In this document: piece after piece, positions 38,018-48,366 of the stretch
Numbering within the stretch: the first letter of the stretch is position 1
Layout: each line of letters opens with the position of its first letter
Source of the DNA: Actinomycetales bacterium
GTDB taxonomy: Bacteria > Actinomycetota > Actinomycetes > Actinomycetales > Microbacteriaceae
NCBI GenBank assembly: GCA_017308515.1
Contig: JAFKEN010000006.1
Location: 478,479-542,478 of the forward strand
Length of the DNA stretch: 64,000 nucleotides
Direction of reading: 5' to 3'
Position numbers and translations under genes: made by a program
The notes under the pieces: generated by a model
Databases searched by the model: none
What the model saw: only the letters and a program-made list of their open reading frames with translations
Told to the model about the DNA's origin: nothing

Positions 38018-38821
38018 TCACCCGGCCCGATCGGCATCCGCCGGTCGGGCCGTCGTCGCATCCGGGGCGCGATCGAGGGCCGCGAGCAGGCGGCGCGACG
38101 GGAGTTCGCGCAGGCGGCGGGGCGTGATCCGGGCGAGCACGCGCACCAGGCCGATCGCGGCCGCGACGGCGCGCGGGCGGTGCGGCAGGCCATAGGCCTC
38201 GCGCACGGACGCCGGCAGCAGCCCCGCCGTGATCGCCCGCCCGAGCGGCATGCCGGCCCGCACCCACCACGGCGCCGCCCGCGCGGCGAAGAGGTCGGAC
38301 GCCACCCGTCGCGCCGCCTCGCCGACCTCGAGCCGCGCGACGGCGGCCTCCCAGTAGCGATCGAAGGCCTCGCGATCCGCCGGCCACGCCCCACGGGGAA
38401 CCCGCAGCACCTCCCCGAGCTCGGCGCTCGCGGCGTGCACCTCGGCGGCGGTGGCGGCGTCGAGCGGGCCGTGCAGCAGCTCGTGGGTCGCGACCCCGAG
38501 ACGGGCGAGCGTCGCCGCCACCCAGAGCTGGCGGTCCGGGTCGTCGGCGCCAGGGATCCCGCGGTGCGCCCGGTTCACGAAGGCCGCCGCGCGCGCTCGC
38601 TGGGTCGCGGTGCCCAGCCCCACCGCCCACACGAAGGTCAGCGTGGTGCGCAGCCGCCGCATCGGGTCGGTCGCGAAGGCGCTGTGCGCGGCGACCGCCT
38701 CGCCGACCACCGGGTCGGCGATCTGCAGCAGGATCGCCGCCGGCCCGCCCAGCACGAGGGAGGCGTCGGCCGCGTAGCGCCGGAACGCGGGGGAGCGCTC
38801 CGGGGGCTCGAGCGCATCCAC
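38018..38821 (-). CDS. Oxygenase MpaB family (DUF2236) protein
   Basis: A 267-aa soluble protein of the MpaB/latex-clearing-protein-like DUF2236 family. The segments [40 protein letters not shown] and [10 protein letters not shown] with the conserved His, then [20 protein letters not shown], are typical; the histidines are likely haem-b or metal ligands. Reaction in this organism is unknown. The GTG start (38821) has no strong Shine-Dalgarno. It converges on padR with a 24-base gap and is divergent from sucC. Confidence 0.82.
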   Translation of the reverse strand: MDALEPPERSPAFRRYAADASLVLGGPAAILLQIADPVVGEAVAAHSAFATDPMRRLRTTLTFVWAVGLGTATQRARAAAFVNRAHRGIPGADDPDRQLWVAATLARLGVATHELLHGPLDAATAAEVHAASAELGEVLRVPRGAWPADREAFDRYWEAAVARLEVGEAARRVASDLFAARAAPWWVRAGMPLGRAITAGLLPASVREAYGLPHRPRAVAAAIGLVRVLARITPRRLRELPSRRLLAALDRAPDATTARPADADRAG

Positions 38822-38911
38822 CCGGCCATGCTCGCACCGGATCCGCCGAATTCGGCGGGAAGTTCGCGCGGCCCGGAAGCCGCACCGCGGAGGCGACGGT
38901 GCCGGAGCGGG

Positions 38912-38946
38912 TAGGCTGTCCGACGGCCCGGATGTCTCGACGTCGA
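38912..38946 (+). promoter_or_regulatory. sucC promoter region with a 10-bp palindrome
   Basis: A -10-like TAGGCT at 38912-38917 is followed by the perfect palindrome TCGACGTCGA at 38937-38946, which would lie in the 5' leader about 57 bases before the sucC start. A role as operator is inference; no clear -35 is seen. Confidence 0.4.
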
Positions 38947-39002
38947 ACTATCTCGGGATCGTCTCGGGCTGCTCACCACTCCGATTCGACGGAAGAAGCG
39001 AC

Positions 39003-40166
39003 GTGGATCTCTTCGAGTACCAGGCCCGTGACCTCTTCGAGAAGTACGGGGTCCCCGTACTCCCCGGGATCATCGCCGACACCCCCGCCGAGGCGCGCGC
39101 CGCGGCCGAGAAGCTCGGCGGCGTGACCGTCGTCAAGGCGCAGGTCAAGATCGGGGGGCGCGGCAAGGCCGGCGGCGTGAAGGTCGCCAAGACCCCCGAC
39201 GACGCCGAGGCGGCCGCCGAGGCGATCCTCGGGCTCGACATCAAGGGCCACGTCGTGAAGCGCGTCATGGTCACGGCGGGGGCCGACATCGCGCAGGAGT
39301 ACTACGTCTCGGTGCTGCTCGACCGCGCGAACCGCTCGTACCTGAGCCTGTGCTCCTACGAGGGCGGAATGGAGATCGAGGAGCTCGCCGTCGAGCGCCC
39401 CGAGGCCCTCGCGCGCGTCGAGGTCGTGCCCGGTGAGGGCATCGACCTCGAGAAGGCGACGGCCATCGCGGTCGCCGCGAACTTCCCCGCGGAGCTCGTC
39501 GACAAGGTCGCCCCCGTCTTCGTCAAGCTCTACGAGGTCTACACCGGCGAGGATGCGACGCTCGTCGAGGTCAACCCGCTGATCCTGACCGGCTCGGGCG
39601 AGATCCTCGCGATCGACGGCAAGGTGAGCCTCGACGAGAACGCCGGGTTCCGTCACCCCGAGCACGAGGCGCTGGAGGACAAGGCGGCCGCCGACCCGCT
39701 CGAGGCCAAGGCCAAGGAGAACGACCTCAACTACGTCAAGCTCGACGGCGAGGTCGGCATCATCGGCAACGGCGCGGGGCTCGTCATGTCGACCCTCGAC
39801 GTCGTCGCCTACGCGGGGGAGAAGCACGGCGGCGTGAAGCCGGCGAACTTCCTCGACATCGGCGGCGGCGCCTCGGCGACCGTCATGGCCGCGGGGCTCG
39901 ACGTGATCCTCGGCGACGCGCAGGTGAAGAGCGTGTTCGTCAACGTCTTCGGCGGCATCACCTCGTGCGTGGCCGTCGCCGAGGGCATCGTCAAGGCGCT
40001 CGAGATCCTCGGCGACGCGGCGACCAAGCCGCTCGTCGTGCGACTCGACGGCAACCAGGTGGAGGAGGGCCGCGCGATCCTCGCGGGCGCGAACCACCCG
40101 CTCGTCACGATCGCCGAGAACATGGACCAGGGTGCGGACGCCGCAGCCCGCCTCGCGGCGGGCTGA
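39003..40166 (+). CDS. sucC: Succinate-CoA ligase (ADP-forming) beta subunit
   Basis: The nucleotide-binding subunit of the TCA-cycle enzyme converting succinyl-CoA to succinate with ATP formation. The 387-aa protein begins [18 protein letters not shown] and has the ATP-grasp motifs [19 protein letters not shown] and [10 protein letters not shown]; the C-terminal ligase domain has [18 protein letters not shown] and [11 protein letters not shown]. It starts at GTG with GGAAG eight bases upstream. sucD follows after 92 bases that hold two hairpins. Confidence 0.97.
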   Translation: MDLFEYQARDLFEKYGVPVLPGIIADTPAEARAAAEKLGGVTVVKAQVKIGGRGKAGGVKVAKTPDDAEAAAEAILGLDIKGHVVKRVMVTAGADIAQEYYVSVLLDRANRSYLSLCSYEGGMEIEELAVERPEALARVEVVPGEGIDLEKATAIAVAANFPAELVDKVAPVFVKLYEVYTGEDATLVEVNPLILTGSGEILAIDGKVSLDENAGFRHPEHEALEDKAAADPLEAKAKENDLNYVKLDGEVGIIGNGAGLVMSTLDVVAYAGEKHGGVKPANFLDIGGGASATVMAAGLDVILGDAQVKSVFVNVFGGITSCVAVAEGIVKALEILGDAATKPLVVRLDGNQVEEGRAILAGANHPLVTIAENMDQGADAAARLAAG

Positions 40167-40222
40167 TCGGGGCCGCTTTCGCGGCGCCGATAGGCGTCCG
40201 CCGGGGCCGTCTCGGCCCCGGC
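40166..40222 (+). other. Two consecutive hairpins between sucC and sucD
   Basis: Hairpin 1, 40166-40191: 11-base arms ATCGGGGCCGC/GCGGCGCCGAT with one mismatch and loop TTTC, starting in the sucC stop codon. Hairpin 2, 40200-40222: perfect nine-base arms GCCGGGGCC/GGCCCCGGC with loop GTCTC. Neither has a T tract. They may attenuate or process the sucCD transcript. Confidence 0.65.
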
Positions 40223-40258
40223 TACGAGCAACAGAAGCCAGAGACTGAGGAACAGAGA

Positions 40259-41158
40259 ATGTCGATCTTCCTGAACAAGGACTCGAAGGTCATCGTCCAG
40301 GGCATCACGGGCGGCGAGGGCACCAAGCACACCGCGCTCATGCTCAAGGCGGGCACGAACGTCGTCGGCGGCGTCAACGCGCGCAAGGCCGGCACGACCG
40401 TGTCGCACACCGACAAGGACGGCAACGCCGTCGAGCTGCCCGTCTTCGGCTCCGTCGCGGAGGCGATGTCGACGACCGGCGCGAACGTCTCGGTCGCCTT
40501 CGTGCCGCCCGCATTCAGCAAGGACGCGATGTTCGAGGCCATCGACGCCGAGATCCCGCTGCTCGTCGTCATCACCGAGGGCGTGCCCGTGCAGGACACC
40601 GCCGAGGCCTGGGCGCACGCGAAGGCGAAGGGCACGACGCGCGTCATCGGCCCGAACTGCCCCGGAATCATCACGCCGGGCGAGGCGCTCGCCGGGATCA
40701 CGCCGGCGAACATCACCGGCTCCGGCCCGATCGGGCTGGTCTCCAAGTCGGGCACCCTGACCTACCAGATGATGTACGAGCTGCGCGACTTCGGCTTCTC
40801 GACCGCGATCGGGATCGGCGGCGACCCGATCGTCGGCACGACCCACATCGACGCGCTCGCCGCGTTCGAGGCCGACCCCGACACGAAGGCCGTCGTCATG
40901 ATCGGCGAGATCGGCGGCGACGCCGAGGAGCGCGCGGCCGACTACATCAAGGCCCACATGACGAAGCCCGTCGTCGGCTATGTCGCCGGCTTCACCGCCC
41001 CCGAGGGCAAGACGATGGGCCACGCGGGCGCGATCGTCTCGGGCTCCGCGGGCACGGCGCAGGCCAAGAAGGAGGCCCTCGAGGCCGCCGGGGTGAAGGT
41101 CGGCAAGACGCCGAGCGAGACCGCCGAGCTCATGCGGGCGATCCTCTCCGGCAGCTGA
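40259..41158 (+). CDS. sucD: Succinate-CoA ligase alpha subunit
   Basis: The CoA-binding subunit, 299 aa. [20 protein letters not shown], the Rossmann part with [14 protein letters not shown], and [14 protein letters not shown] are conserved; the phosphorylated active-site histidine is in [19 protein letters not shown]. The ATG follows GAGGAACAGAG. It is expressed with sucC, but the two genes are separated by 92 bases with strong secondary structure rather than overlapping, so some independent control is possible. Confidence 0.97.
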   Translation: MSIFLNKDSKVIVQGITGGEGTKHTALMLKAGTNVVGGVNARKAGTTVSHTDKDGNAVELPVFGSVAEAMSTTGANVSVAFVPPAFSKDAMFEAIDAEIPLLVVITEGVPVQDTAEAWAHAKAKGTTRVIGPNCPGIITPGEALAGITPANITGSGPIGLVSKSGTLTYQMMYELRDFGFSTAIGIGGDPIVGTTHIDALAAFEADPDTKAVVMIGEIGGDAEERAADYIKAHMTKPVVGYVAGFTAPEGKTMGHAGAIVSGSAGTAQAKKEALEAAGVKVGKTPSETAELMRAILSGS

Positions 41159-41264
41159 TCGAGATCGGCGCCGCCGGGTTCTCCCCGGCCGCGTTCCGCG
41201 CGCGAGCGGCTCCGCTTAGGCTGAAGCCGGTGCGCGCGGGGCGCGCCGGGCAGGAGGGGCCGGA

Positions 41265-42806
41265 ATGTCGAAGCGTCGTCTGAGCGCGATCGCGGTGGGG
41301 GTGGCCGCGGCCGTGGCGCTCGCGGGCTGCGTGCCCTTCACGCTGTTCGATCCGAAGGCCAGCCCGACGCCCGAGCCCAGCAACACGGGCATCGTGTCGG
41401 GCGAGGAGCGGTTCTACCAGCAGGATCTGCGCTGGGTCGACTGCGGGCCCGTGCAGTGCGCCCTCGTGACCGTGCCGCTCGACTGGAACGACCTCGCCGG
41501 CGACACCGTGCAGGTCGCGATCTCGCGGCACGAGGCCACCGGGAAGAAGGTCGGCTCGCTGCTGGTCGACCCGGGCGGCCCCGGCGGCTCAGGCCTCGTG
41601 TACGGGCAGTACGCCGACCAGATCTTCTCGCCCGAGATCCTCGACGCCTACGACGTGATCGGCTTCGACCCCCGCGGGGTCGGCTCCTCGACGCCGGTGG
41701 TCTGCTACACCGACCCGGCCGACATGGACGAGCTGCTCTACGGCACCTACGCAAACGCGTACGGCACCGAGGCGTGGCTCGGCGAGCTGAAGAAGCGCGA
41801 AGACGCCTGGGCCCAGGCCTGCGTCGACAACACCGGCCCGCTGCTGGGCCACATCGACGCCGCGAGCGTCGCGCGCGACATGGACGTGATCCGCGCGGTG
41901 CTGGGCGACGACAGCCTGCACTACGTCGGCTTCTCCTACGGCACCTACCTCGGGGCCGTCTACGCGGCGCTGTTCCCGCAGAACGTCGGGCGCATGGTGC
42001 TCGACGGGGCGGTGGATCCCCAGGTCGGCGACCTCGAGGCCCTCACCACCCAGATGGCCGGCTTCGAGAGCGCCTTCCGCGCCTACATGACCGACTGCCT
42101 CGCCTCCTCCGGGTGCCCCTTCGGCGGAACGCTCGACCAGGCCCTCGCCGACGTGCGCACGATCATCGACGGCGTCGACGCGAAGAAGCTCCGCAGCGAC
42201 GACGGCCGCACCCTCGACCGCGCGACGCTCGGCACCGCGATCGCCGAGAACCTCTACAGCGAGAGCTACTGGGCCGACATGTCGGACATGTTCTCCGGCC
42301 TGCGCCGCAACGACCCCTCGGGCGTCTTCGCGGCGGCCGACGACTACAACGGCCGCAACGCCGACGGCAGCTACAACGGCAGCCTGATCGACGTCTACAC
42401 CGCGGTCACCTGCCTCGAGGGCACCCTGCGCACCGACGGCGTCGGAACGCTCGAGGGCCTGCAGCAGATCCAGGCGGCGGCGCCCACCATCGGCACCGCG
42501 ATCGCCTGGGACGACTACGCCGTGCTCGACACGGTCTGCTCCGACTGGCCCGAGCCGCCCGCGACGCTGCCGACCGACTTCTCGGCGAAGGGCGCGCCCC
42601 CGATCCTCGTGATCGGCACCACCAACGACCCGGCGACGCCGTACGCGCAGGCGGTGTCGCTCGCGAAGCAGCTCTCGAGCGGCGTGCTCATCAGCTACGA
42701 GGGCGAGGGCCACACCATCTACACCCAGGGCGTCGCGTGCATCGACGACCTGGTCGACGACTATCTCGTGAAGGGCACGGTGCCGAAGGCCGACCCGATG
42801 TGCTGA
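41265..42806 (+). CDS. Secreted alpha/beta hydrolase lipoprotein (tripeptidyl-aminopeptidase-like)
   Basis: A 513-aa lipoprotein with signal peptide and lipobox VALAGC (Cys22). The hydrolase core has PGGPGGSG (oxyanion region), DVIGFDPRGVGSSTPV, and the nucleophile elbow HYVGFSYGTYLG with Ser; the C-terminal TAP-like domain contains PPILVIGTTNDPATPY (Asp) and YEGEGHTIY (His). This is the architecture of Streptomyces tripeptidyl aminopeptidases (SlpD/E-like). Likely a cell-surface exopeptidase. AGGAGG lies upstream of the ATG, and TAGGCT at 41217-41222 is a plausible -10. Confidence 0.88.
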   Translation: MSKRRLSAIAVGVAAAVALAGCVPFTLFDPKASPTPEPSNTGIVSGEERFYQQDLRWVDCGPVQCALVTVPLDWNDLAGDTVQVAISRHEATGKKVGSLLVDPGGPGGSGLVYGQYADQIFSPEILDAYDVIGFDPRGVGSSTPVVCYTDPADMDELLYGTYANAYGTEAWLGELKKREDAWAQACVDNTGPLLGHIDAASVARDMDVIRAVLGDDSLHYVGFSYGTYLGAVYAALFPQNVGRMVLDGAVDPQVGDLEALTTQMAGFESAFRAYMTDCLASSGCPFGGTLDQALADVRTIIDGVDAKKLRSDDGRTLDRATLGTAIAENLYSESYWADMSDMFSGLRRNDPSGVFAAADDYNGRNADGSYNGSLIDVYTAVTCLEGTLRTDGVGTLEGLQQIQAAAPTIGTAIAWDDYAVLDTVCSDWPEPPATLPTDFSAKGAPPILVIGTTNDPATPYAQAVSLAKQLSSGVLISYEGEGHTIYTQGVACIDDLVDDYLVKGTVPKADPMC

Positions 42807-42879
42807 CCGGTCGTCGGCCGTCGGCGCTCGGGCGGGTCAGACCGCCGCGCGCCGACCGGGCCGCGCTCCGGCGCGCGCC

Positions 42880-42885
42880 TAGGGT
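42880..42885 (+). promoter_or_regulatory. -10 element of a leaderless promoter for the DUF6350 gene
   Basis: TAGGGT ends six bases before the GTG at 42892, and no Shine-Dalgarno is present. Confidence 0.5.
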
Positions 42886-42891
42886 CGGGGC

Positions 42892-44187
42892 GTGACCCGT
42901 CGCCTCACCGTCGTGTTCTCGGCGTTCGAGGCGCTGCTCGCGATCGCGATCGGGCTCGCCCTGCCGCTGGCCCCGCTGACGCTGCTGTGGGCGGTGCAGT
43001 TCGGCTTCGGCCCGCCGTGGGCCGACATCGGCCGCGCAGGCGTCGACGTCTGGCTGCTCGGGCACGGCGTCGACGTGCGCTTCACGCTCGACCCCGCGCT
43101 CGCCGCGACCCTCGGGCTGCCGGGCGCCGCCGATCCGGTGCCGGTCACGCTCGCGCTGCTCGGCGGCGCGCTCGTCACGCTGCTGCTCGCCGTGCGCGCG
43201 GGGGAGCGGCTCGCCGAGAGCGGACGCGCGGTGCTGGGGATCCCGGTCGCCGTCGCCGTCGTCGCGCTCGTCTCCGGCGGGCTCGCGATGCTCGTCGCCC
43301 TCCCCGCCGCACGCCCGTCGTTCTCGCAGGCCGTCGTGCTGCCCGCGCTCGTCTTCGCGGCGGGGGCCGTCGTCGGGGCGGTGCGGGGATCGGCCCGGGC
43401 CGGCGCATCCGGCACGGGCGATGGTCGCGGCCCGAGCCGGCTCGCCGCGTGGGCGCGGGAGCGCTGGGCCGATCTGCCCGCCCTGCCCCGGCTGGTCGCC
43501 GTCGATGCGCTGCGCGCGGGTGCGGCGACCGCCGCGCTGACCATCGCGGTCTCGGCGCTCGTGCTCGCCCTCGCGCTCGCCGCGGCCTACGCGGATGTGA
43601 TCCGGCTCTATGAGGCGCTGCACACCGAGTGGCTCGGCGGCCTGCTCGTCACGGCGGGCGAGCTCGCGCTGCTGCCCGACCTCGTGATCTGGACCGCGTC
43701 GTGGCTGATCGGGCCGGGCTTCGCGCTCGGTACCGGCTCCCACGTCTCGCCGCTGGGCACCGCGCTCGGCCCGGTGCCCCCGATCCCGGTTCTGGGGGCG
43801 CTGCCCTCGGCCGATCTCGCCTTCGCCTATGCGGGCCTGCTGGTGCCGGTCGGTGCGGCCTTCCTCATCGGCGTCGGGGTGCGACGCGCGCACGACGGGC
43901 GGCGCCGCGCCGCGGGGCTCGAGCGGGCGCGCGCCGGCGAGACGGTGCTGCTCGCGCTGGCGGGCGGGGTCGCGACGGGTCTCGCGCTCGGCCTGCTCGC
44001 CGCGGCCGCGTCCGGCGCGGCGGGACCGGGGAGGCTGCAGCAGGTGGGGCCGGACCCGCTCGCGGTCGGGCTGGTGGCGGCGGCGCTCGCGGCCCTCGGG
44101 CTCGCGGTCGGATCCCTCACCGCGGGGCTGCTGCCGACGCGCGAGGGGGCCCGCGGGGCCGGAATCCGCTCGTCGCCCGGCGACTAG
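42892..44187 (+). CDS. DUF6350 family membrane protein
   Basis: A 431-aa membrane protein with about ten hydrophobic segments and no known activity. Conserved-looking features are [11 protein letters not shown] near residue 56 and [13 protein letters not shown] near residue 280 in loop regions. The family is an actinobacterial neighbour of purN and purH, as here. The GTG start appears to be leaderless. purN begins nine bases after the stop. Confidence 0.8.
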   Translation: MTRRLTVVFSAFEALLAIAIGLALPLAPLTLLWAVQFGFGPPWADIGRAGVDVWLLGHGVDVRFTLDPALAATLGLPGAADPVPVTLALLGGALVTLLLAVRAGERLAESGRAVLGIPVAVAVVALVSGGLAMLVALPAARPSFSQAVVLPALVFAAGAVVGAVRGSARAGASGTGDGRGPSRLAAWARERWADLPALPRLVAVDALRAGAATAALTIAVSALVLALALAAAYADVIRLYEALHTEWLGGLLVTAGELALLPDLVIWTASWLIGPGFALGTGSHVSPLGTALGPVPPIPVLGALPSADLAFAYAGLLVPVGAAFLIGVGVRRAHDGRRRAAGLERARAGETVLLALAGGVATGLALGLLAAAASGAAGPGRLQQVGPDPLAVGLVAAALAALGLAVGSLTAGLLPTREGARGAGIRSSPGD

Positions 44188-44190
44188 GCT
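44185..44190 (+). promoter_or_regulatory. -10 element of a leaderless purN promoter
   Basis: TAGGCT ends six bases before the GTG at 44197. It overlaps the DUF6350 stop codon (44185-44187). Confidence 0.55.
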
Positions 44191-44196
44191 GGCGGC

Positions 44197-44835
44197 GTGC
44201 TCCGCCTCGTCGTGCTGATCTCCGGCGGCGGCTCCAACCTCCGGGCCCTGCTCGAGGCCTCGCGCGACGCCGAGTTCCCCGCACGGGTGGTCGCGATCGG
44301 CGCCGACCGCGACGCCGACGGTCTCGCGCACGCGGAGGAGTTCGGCATCCCCTCGTTCGTGGTGCCCTTCGGCGCGTTCCCCGATCGCGCCGCGTGGGGG
44401 GAGGAGCTGCTCGCGCAGCTCGATCAGTGGGACGCCGACCTCGTGATCCTCTCCGGCTTCATGCGGCTGCTGCCGCCCGCGACGGTGCGGGCGCTCGGTC
44501 CGACGGTGCTCAACACGCATCCGGCCTATCTGCCCGAGTTCCCCGGGGCGCACGCGGTGCGCGACGCACTCCGAGCCGGCGCCGAGCAGACCGGCGCGAG
44601 CGTGATCCTCGTCGACGACGGCGTCGACACCGGCCCCGTGCTCGCGCAGGAGCGCGTGCCGATCCACCCCGGCGACTCCGAGGGCGCGGTGCACGACCGC
44701 ATCAAGCTCGTGGAGCGCCGGCTGCTCGTCGACGTCGTGCTCGCGATCGCGAACGGCGAGCTCGATCTCGCCGCGGTCGCCCGCGCGCCGCGACCCGAGA
44801 CGCCCGCCCCCACCCCCGGAGAGGACCCCGCATGA
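44197..44835 (+). CDS. purN: Phosphoribosylglycinamide formyltransferase
   Basis: The third step of de novo purine synthesis, formylating GAR with 10-formyl-THF. The 212-aa protein has [16 protein letters not shown] at the N-terminus and the catalytic Asn/His/Asp set in [18 protein letters not shown] and [12 protein letters not shown]. The C-terminus is extended by about 15 Pro/Ala-rich residues. The stop overlaps the purH start (ATGA). A TAGGCT hexamer directly upstream suggests it can be transcribed as a leaderless message. Confidence 0.96.
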   Translation: MLRLVVLISGGGSNLRALLEASRDAEFPARVVAIGADRDADGLAHAEEFGIPSFVVPFGAFPDRAAWGEELLAQLDQWDADLVILSGFMRLLPPATVRALGPTVLNTHPAYLPEFPGAHAVRDALRAGAEQTGASVILVDDGVDTGPVLAQERVPIHPGDSEGAVHDRIKLVERRLLVDVVLAIANGELDLAAVARAPRPETPAPTPGEDPA

Positions 44836-46421
44836 GCGGACCGGCCATCGACCCCGCCGACTATCGCGAGCGCGACCTCGTGCCGATCCGCCGCGCGCTC
44901 GTCGCGGTGAGCGACAAGAGCGGGCTCGTCGAGCTCGCCGCGGCCCTCGTCGCCGCGGGGGTCGAGATCGTGTCGACCGGCGGCACGGCCGCCGCGATCG
45001 AGGCCGCGGGGCACCCGGTGACACCCGTGCAGGAGGTCACCGGCTACCCCGAGCACCTCGACGGGCGGGTGCGCACCCTGCACCCCGGCGTGCACTCCGG
45101 GCTGCTCGCCGACCTGCGGCTCGAGCGGCACGAGGCCGAGCTCGGCGAGTTCGGCATCGCGCCCTTCGAGCTCGTCATCGTCAACCTCTACCCCTTCCGC
45201 GAGACCGCCGCGTCGGGAGCCGCGCCCGACGCGGTCGTCGAGCAGATCGACATCGGCGGCCCGGCGATGGTGCGCGCGAGCGCCAAGAACCACGCCAACG
45301 TCGCCGTCGTGACCGACCCGGCGCGCTACCCCGACGTGCTCGCCGCGCTCGCGGCGGGGGGCACGACCCTCGCGCAGCGCCGTGACCTCGCGCGCGAGGC
45401 GTTCCGGCACACCGCGGACTACGACATCGCGGTCGCCTCCTGGATCGGCAACGTCGTCGCCCCCGACGCCGAGCAGGGCTCCGCGTTCCCCGGCTGGGTC
45501 GCGGCGAGCTGGCGCCGCGCCGCGACGCTGCGCTACGGCGAGAACTCCCACCAGGCGGCGGCGCTCTACCGCGATACGGCCGGCCGCGGCATCGCGCAGG
45601 CCGAGCAGCTCGGCGGCAAGGAGATGTCGTACAACAACTACGTCGACGCGGATGCCGCCCTCCGGGCCGCCTACGACCACGAGGCCCCCGCGGTGGCCGT
45701 CATCAAGCACGCCAACCCGTGCGGGATCGCGACCGCCGCCACGATCGCCGAGGCGCACGCGCTCGCGCACGCGTGCGATCCGGTCTCCGCCTACGGCGGG
45801 GTGATCGCGGCGAACCGCCCGATCACGGCCGAGGCCGCTGCGTCGATCGCGCCGATCTTCACCGAGGTGATCGTCGCGCCCGACTTCGAGCCGGCCGCGC
45901 TCGAGATCCTGACGGAGAAGAAGAACCTGCGGCTGCTGCGGCTGCCCGCCGACTTCGCCGCCGCGCCGACCGAGCTGCGCCCGATCTCGGGCGGAGTGCT
46001 CGTGCAGGAGCGCGACGCGCACTTCGCGGATCCCGGCGGCTGGGAGCTCGTCGCCGGCGAACCCGCCGACGCCGCGACGCTCGCCGACCTCGCCTTCGCC
46101 TGGCGCGCGTGCCGCTCGGTGAAGTCGAACGCGATCCTGCTCGCCTCGGGCGGGGCCTCGGTCGGCGTCGGCATGGGCCAGGTCAACCGGGTCGACTCGT
46201 GCCGGCTCGCGGTCGAGCGCGCGGGGGATCGCGTGGCGGGCAGCGTCGCCGCCTCCGACGCGTTCTTCCCCTTCGCCGACGGGCCGGCGATCCTCATCGA
46301 GGCGGGCGTGCGGGCGATCGTGCAGCCGGGCGGGTCGATCCGCGACGCCGAGGTGATCGCCGCCGCGCAGGAGGCGGGCGTGACGATGTACCTCACGGGC
46401 GAGCGGCACTTCTTCCACTGA
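44832..46421 (+). CDS. purH: Bifunctional AICAR transformylase/IMP cyclohydrolase
   Basis: It catalyses the last two steps to IMP. The 529-aa protein has the N-terminal MGS-like cyclohydrolase domain ([44 protein letters not shown]) and the C-terminal transformylase domain with [26 protein letters not shown] (Lys-His) and [22 protein letters not shown] 44832 overlaps purN. It supplies IMP to guaB, found elsewhere in this window. Confidence 0.97.
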   Translation: MSGPAIDPADYRERDLVPIRRALVAVSDKSGLVELAAALVAAGVEIVSTGGTAAAIEAAGHPVTPVQEVTGYPEHLDGRVRTLHPGVHSGLLADLRLERHEAELGEFGIAPFELVIVNLYPFRETAASGAAPDAVVEQIDIGGPAMVRASAKNHANVAVVTDPARYPDVLAALAAGGTTLAQRRDLAREAFRHTADYDIAVASWIGNVVAPDAEQGSAFPGWVAASWRRAATLRYGENSHQAAALYRDTAGRGIAQAEQLGGKEMSYNNYVDADAALRAAYDHEAPAVAVIKHANPCGIATAATIAEAHALAHACDPVSAYGGVIAANRPITAEAAASIAPIFTEVIVAPDFEPAALEILTEKKNLRLLRLPADFAAAPTELRPISGGVLVQERDAHFADPGGWELVAGEPADAATLADLAFAWRACRSVKSNAILLASGGASVGVGMGQVNRVDSCRLAVERAGDRVAGSVAASDAFFPFADGPAILIEAGVRAIVQPGGSIRDAEVIAAAQEAGVTMYLTGERHFFH

Positions 46422-46470
46422 GCCGCCGACCCCGGCGACCCGCGGCGGGCGCGCGCGGGCGGTGCGGGTC

Positions 46471-46551
46471 TAGTCTGGAGGGCTGCGTCGTCTGCGACGC
46501 CGGGCCGCCGTCGCGACGGTCATCCGCCTTCTCCCCTCTCTTGTTCTCCGC
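46471..46551 (+). promoter_or_regulatory. Promoter and structured leader of the heterodimeric ABC exporter
   Basis: -10-like TAGTCT at 46471-46476; predicted start near 46483, giving a leader of about 69 bases. The leader contains the hairpin GCGTCG-TCTG-CGACGC (46485-46500) and a pyrimidine-rich stretch before the ATG, with no Shine-Dalgarno. A CTG at 46483 is in frame with the exporter gene. Confidence 0.45.
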
Positions 46552-48366
46552 ATGACCGCCACCACCACTCCCGCCGAACCGGCTCCGCGCGCGGGCGGCA
46601 CCCTGCGCACGCTCGCGCGCCTGCTGCCGTTCCTCCGTCCCGCGCTGCCCTGGCTGGTGCTCGGCATGATCGCCACCCTCGGCGCGTCGGCGGCGGCGCT
46701 CGGCATCCCGCTCGTGCTGCAGGCGCTCGTCGACGGGGCGCTCTCGACCGGGGACTCGGGGCAGATCCTGCCGGCGGTGCTCGTCGTACTGGGCCTCGGG
46801 GTCGTCGAGGCGGGTCTCATCGCCGCGCGGCGGCTGCTGACGATCGGGCCCTCGACCCGCACCGAGTCAGCGATCCGCACCGCCTTCTACCGCAAGCTGC
46901 AGGATCTCCCGGTCGCCTTCCACGACCGCTGGCAGAGCGGGCAGCTGCTCTCGCGCGTCGTCGGCGACATCGGTCTGATCCGCCGCTGGCTCGCCTTCGG
47001 CGTGCTCTACCTGATCGTCAACGTGCTGACCATCCTCGGTGGCTTCGCCGTGCTGCTGGCGTGGAACTGGATCCTCGGGCTCGCGTTTCTGCTGTGCTCG
47101 ATCCCGATGTGGATCTACGGATTCCGGTTCGAGAAGACCTACCACGTCATCGCCCGCCGCGCGCAGGACCAGCAGGGCGACCTCGCGACCGCCGTCGAGG
47201 AGAGCGTGCACGGCATCCGCGTGCTCAAGGCCTTCGGCCGCGGCGCGCACTCGCTCGACAACTTCTCGCGCCAGGCGAAGGAGCTCTTCGGCACCGAGCT
47301 GGCCAAGGCCCGCGCCGACGGCACGATCTGGTTCATGCTGCTGTTCATCCCCGACGTGGCCTTCGCGGTCTGCCTCGTCACGGGCGTCGCGCTCGCGGCC
47401 GGCGGTCTGCTCACCGTGGGGGAGCTCGTCGCGTTCTTCGCGACCGCGACCGTGCTGCGCGGCCCGGTCGAGTCGATCGGGTTCCTGCTGTCGATGACGC
47501 TCGACACCCGCAGCGCGACCGAGCGGCTCTTCGAGATCTTCGACGCCGAGAACCCGGTCGCCGACCCCGCGGAGCCCAAGCGCATCGACGACCCGCGCGG
47601 CCGCCTTGAGTTCCGCGGCGCGCGGTTCCGCTACCAGGATGCGCCGGCCGGCACCCGCGACCTGCTCGACGGCATCGACCTCGTCCTCGAGCCGGGCGAG
47701 ACGCTCGCGCTCGTGGGCCTCACCGGCAGCGGGAAGACCACCCTCACCGCCCTCGTGCCGCGCCTGTACGACGTGACCGGCGGCGAGGTGCTGCTCGACG
47801 GGGTGGATCTGCGCGACCTGCCGCGCTCGGATCTGCGCCGCCACGTCGGCATGGCCTTCGAAGAGGCGACGTTGTTCAGCGACACCGTGCGCGCCAACGT
47901 GCTGCTCGGCCGACCCGACCTCGACGACGACCCGGCCGAGGCCGAGCGGGTGCTGCGCGAGTCGCTCGACATCGCGCAGGCGGCCTTCGTCGACGACCTT
48001 CCGCTCGGGGTCGACACCCTGATCGGCGAGGAGGGGCTCAGCCTCTCCGGCGGGCAGCGGCAGCGGCTCGCGCTCGCGCGGGCGATCGCGGCGCGCCCGA
48101 GCGTGCTCGTGCTCGACGACCCGCTCTCGGCGCTCGACGTCGACACCGAGGCGCGCGTCGAGGAGGGCCTGCGGCGGGTGCTGAGCACGACCACGGCGCT
48201 CGTCGTGGCGCACCGGCCGTCGACCGTGGCGCTCGCCGACCGCGTCGCGCTGCTCGAGCGCGGCCGGATCACCGCGCTCGGCCCGCACTCCGAGCTGCTC
48301 GCCACGAGCGCCCACTACCGGCACGTCATCTCGTCCCTCGACGACGAGCGGGAGGTGAGCGCATGA
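46552..48366 (+). CDS. Heterodimeric ABC exporter subunit with degenerate ATP site
   Basis: A 604-aa half transporter: six membrane helices (residues about 35-330), then an ATPase domain. Walker [14 protein letters not shown] and signature [16 protein letters not shown] are intact, but the Q-loop reads MAFEEATLF (Glu for Gln) and Walker B reads [12 protein letters not shown] (Asp in place of catalytic Glu). The H-loop histidine is kept (VVAHRPSTV). This matches the non-catalytic-site subunit of heterodimeric multidrug-type exporters such as TM287/288. It overlaps its partner gene by four bases. Confidence 0.92.
   Translation: MTATTTPAEPAPRAGGTLRTLARLLPFLRPALPWLVLGMIATLGASAAALGIPLVLQALVDGALSTGDSGQILPAVLVVLGLGVVEAGLIAARRLLTIGPSTRTESAIRTAFYRKLQDLPVAFHDRWQSGQLLSRVVGDIGLIRRWLAFGVLYLIVNVLTILGGFAVLLAWNWILGLAFLLCSIPMWIYGFRFEKTYHVIARRAQDQQGDLATAVEESVHGIRVLKAFGRGAHSLDNFSRQAKELFGTELAKARADGTIWFMLLFIPDVAFAVCLVTGVALAAGGLLTVGELVAFFATATVLRGPVESIGFLLSMTLDTRSATERLFEIFDAENPVADPAEPKRIDDPRGRLEFRGARFRYQDAPAGTRDLLDGIDLVLEPGETLALVGLTGSGKTTLTALVPRLYDVTGGEVLLDGVDLRDLPRSDLRRHVGMAFEEATLFSDTVRANVLLGRPDLDDDPAEAERVLRESLDIAQAAFVDDLPLGVDTLIGEEGLSLSGGQRQRLALARAIAARPSVLVLDDPLSALDVDTEARVEEGLRRVLSTTTALVVAHRPSTVALADRVALLERGRITALGPHSELLATSAHYRHVISSLDDEREVSA

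Noticed and set aside
38937-38946. Calling the palindrome upstream of sucC a known TCA-cycle operator.
   Set aside because: I cannot tie the sequence to a named regulator, and icd in this window lacks the same motif upstream, so it is listed only as a palindrome.
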